Assembly: GCA_045643185.1 (NCBI GenBank)
Contig: JAZUKH010000276.1
Span: forward strand, 1 to 7,821
Length of the DNA: 7,821 bases
DNA from: RGIG464 sp045643185
GTDB lineage: Bacteria > Myxococcota_A > Bradymonadia > UBA4248
Reading direction: 5' to 3'
The position numbers and the translations under genes were made by a program. Shown here one piece after another: positions 7,728-7,821 of the stretch. The notes under the pieces were generated by a model. That model was not told the origin of the DNA. It saw only the letters and a program-made list of their open reading frames with translations, and did no database searches. Each line of letters begins with the position of its first letter. Position 1 is the stretch's first letter.

Positions 7728-7821
7728 ATGATGTCTACATGCAAAGCCTGCGGCGCCGAAATGAATGATGACGCCAAAATCTGTGAAGCCTGCGGCACCG
7801 CCGTAGATGCTGACAACAACG
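7728..7821 (+). CDS. Zinc-ribbon domain protein, N-terminal fragment (3' end outside window)
   Basis: Only 31 codons are present. After Met-Met-Ser-Thr comes CKACGAEM, then a ten-residue gap and CEACGTAV: two CxxC knuckles of the kind that bind one zinc ion in small zinc-ribbon domains. In such proteins this module is often at the N-terminus, ahead of membrane segments or other domains that would lie beyond the window, so the function cannot be stated. The frame is supported by AGGAG upstream and by a near-consensus promoter at 7631-7658. It is separated from recD by a terminator and is probably not part of the rec operon. The start could equally be 7731. Confidence 0.8.
   Translation, partial: MMSTCKACGAEMNDDAKICEACGTAVDADNN

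Noticed and set aside
1..7821. A previously undescribed multi-gene system
   Set aside because: The three large genes match RecC, RecB and RecD motif by motif in a known operon order. Nothing in the window suggests a defence island or mobile element.
1..7821. E. coli-type Chi octamers
   Set aside because: I noticed no GCTGGTGG or its complement by eye. The Chi sequence of this organism is unknown in any case.

Overview
The window carries one operon-like block on the + strand: the 3' part of recC, a complete recB and a complete recD, followed by the first 31 codons of an unrelated small zinc-ribbon gene. Together the three rec genes encode the RecBCD (exonuclease V) helicase-nuclease, which processes double-strand DNA ends for RecA-dependent repair and degrades linear DNA. 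The order recC-recB-recD, with a RecC subunit and a RecD-type 5'-3' helicase, marks the RecBCD class rather than AddAB or AdnAB. That points to a Gram-negative bacterium, most likely a proteobacterium. The proteins differ too much from E. coli, and the base composition (roughly mid-40s % G+C, uneven) is too unspecific, for me to name a genus. No ptrA-like gene lies between recC and recB, unlike in E. coli.

Layout: 2-1735 is recC, open at the left edge (577 codons, roughly the C-terminal half). 1736-1889 is a 154-base gap with no gene, no convincing terminator and no strong promoter. 1890-5540 is recB (1216 aa) with all SF1A helicase motifs and an apparently intact C-terminal nuclease site. 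5554-7542 is recD (662 aa), starting 13 bases after the recB stop behind a good ribosome binding site; an alternative ATG at 5533 would overlap recB by 8 bases. 7543-7727 is a regulatory gap with a near-consensus sigma70 promoter, an intrinsic terminator that begins at the predicted +1, and a possible alternative hairpin. 7728-7821 begins a zinc-ribbon protein.

How they work together (family knowledge): RecB is the 3'-5' motor and the only nuclease, RecD is the 5'-3' motor, and RecC is the scaffold that splits the strands and reads Chi. Every helicase and nuclease signature I looked for in RecB and RecD is present, so the enzyme looks functional.

I found no mobile element, CRISPR array, RNA gene or new multi-gene system here. 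The most interesting signals are the overlapping promoter/terminator/alternative-hairpin arrangement after recD, sharply AT-rich islands inside recC and recB, and a visible relic of the nuclease site in RecC.
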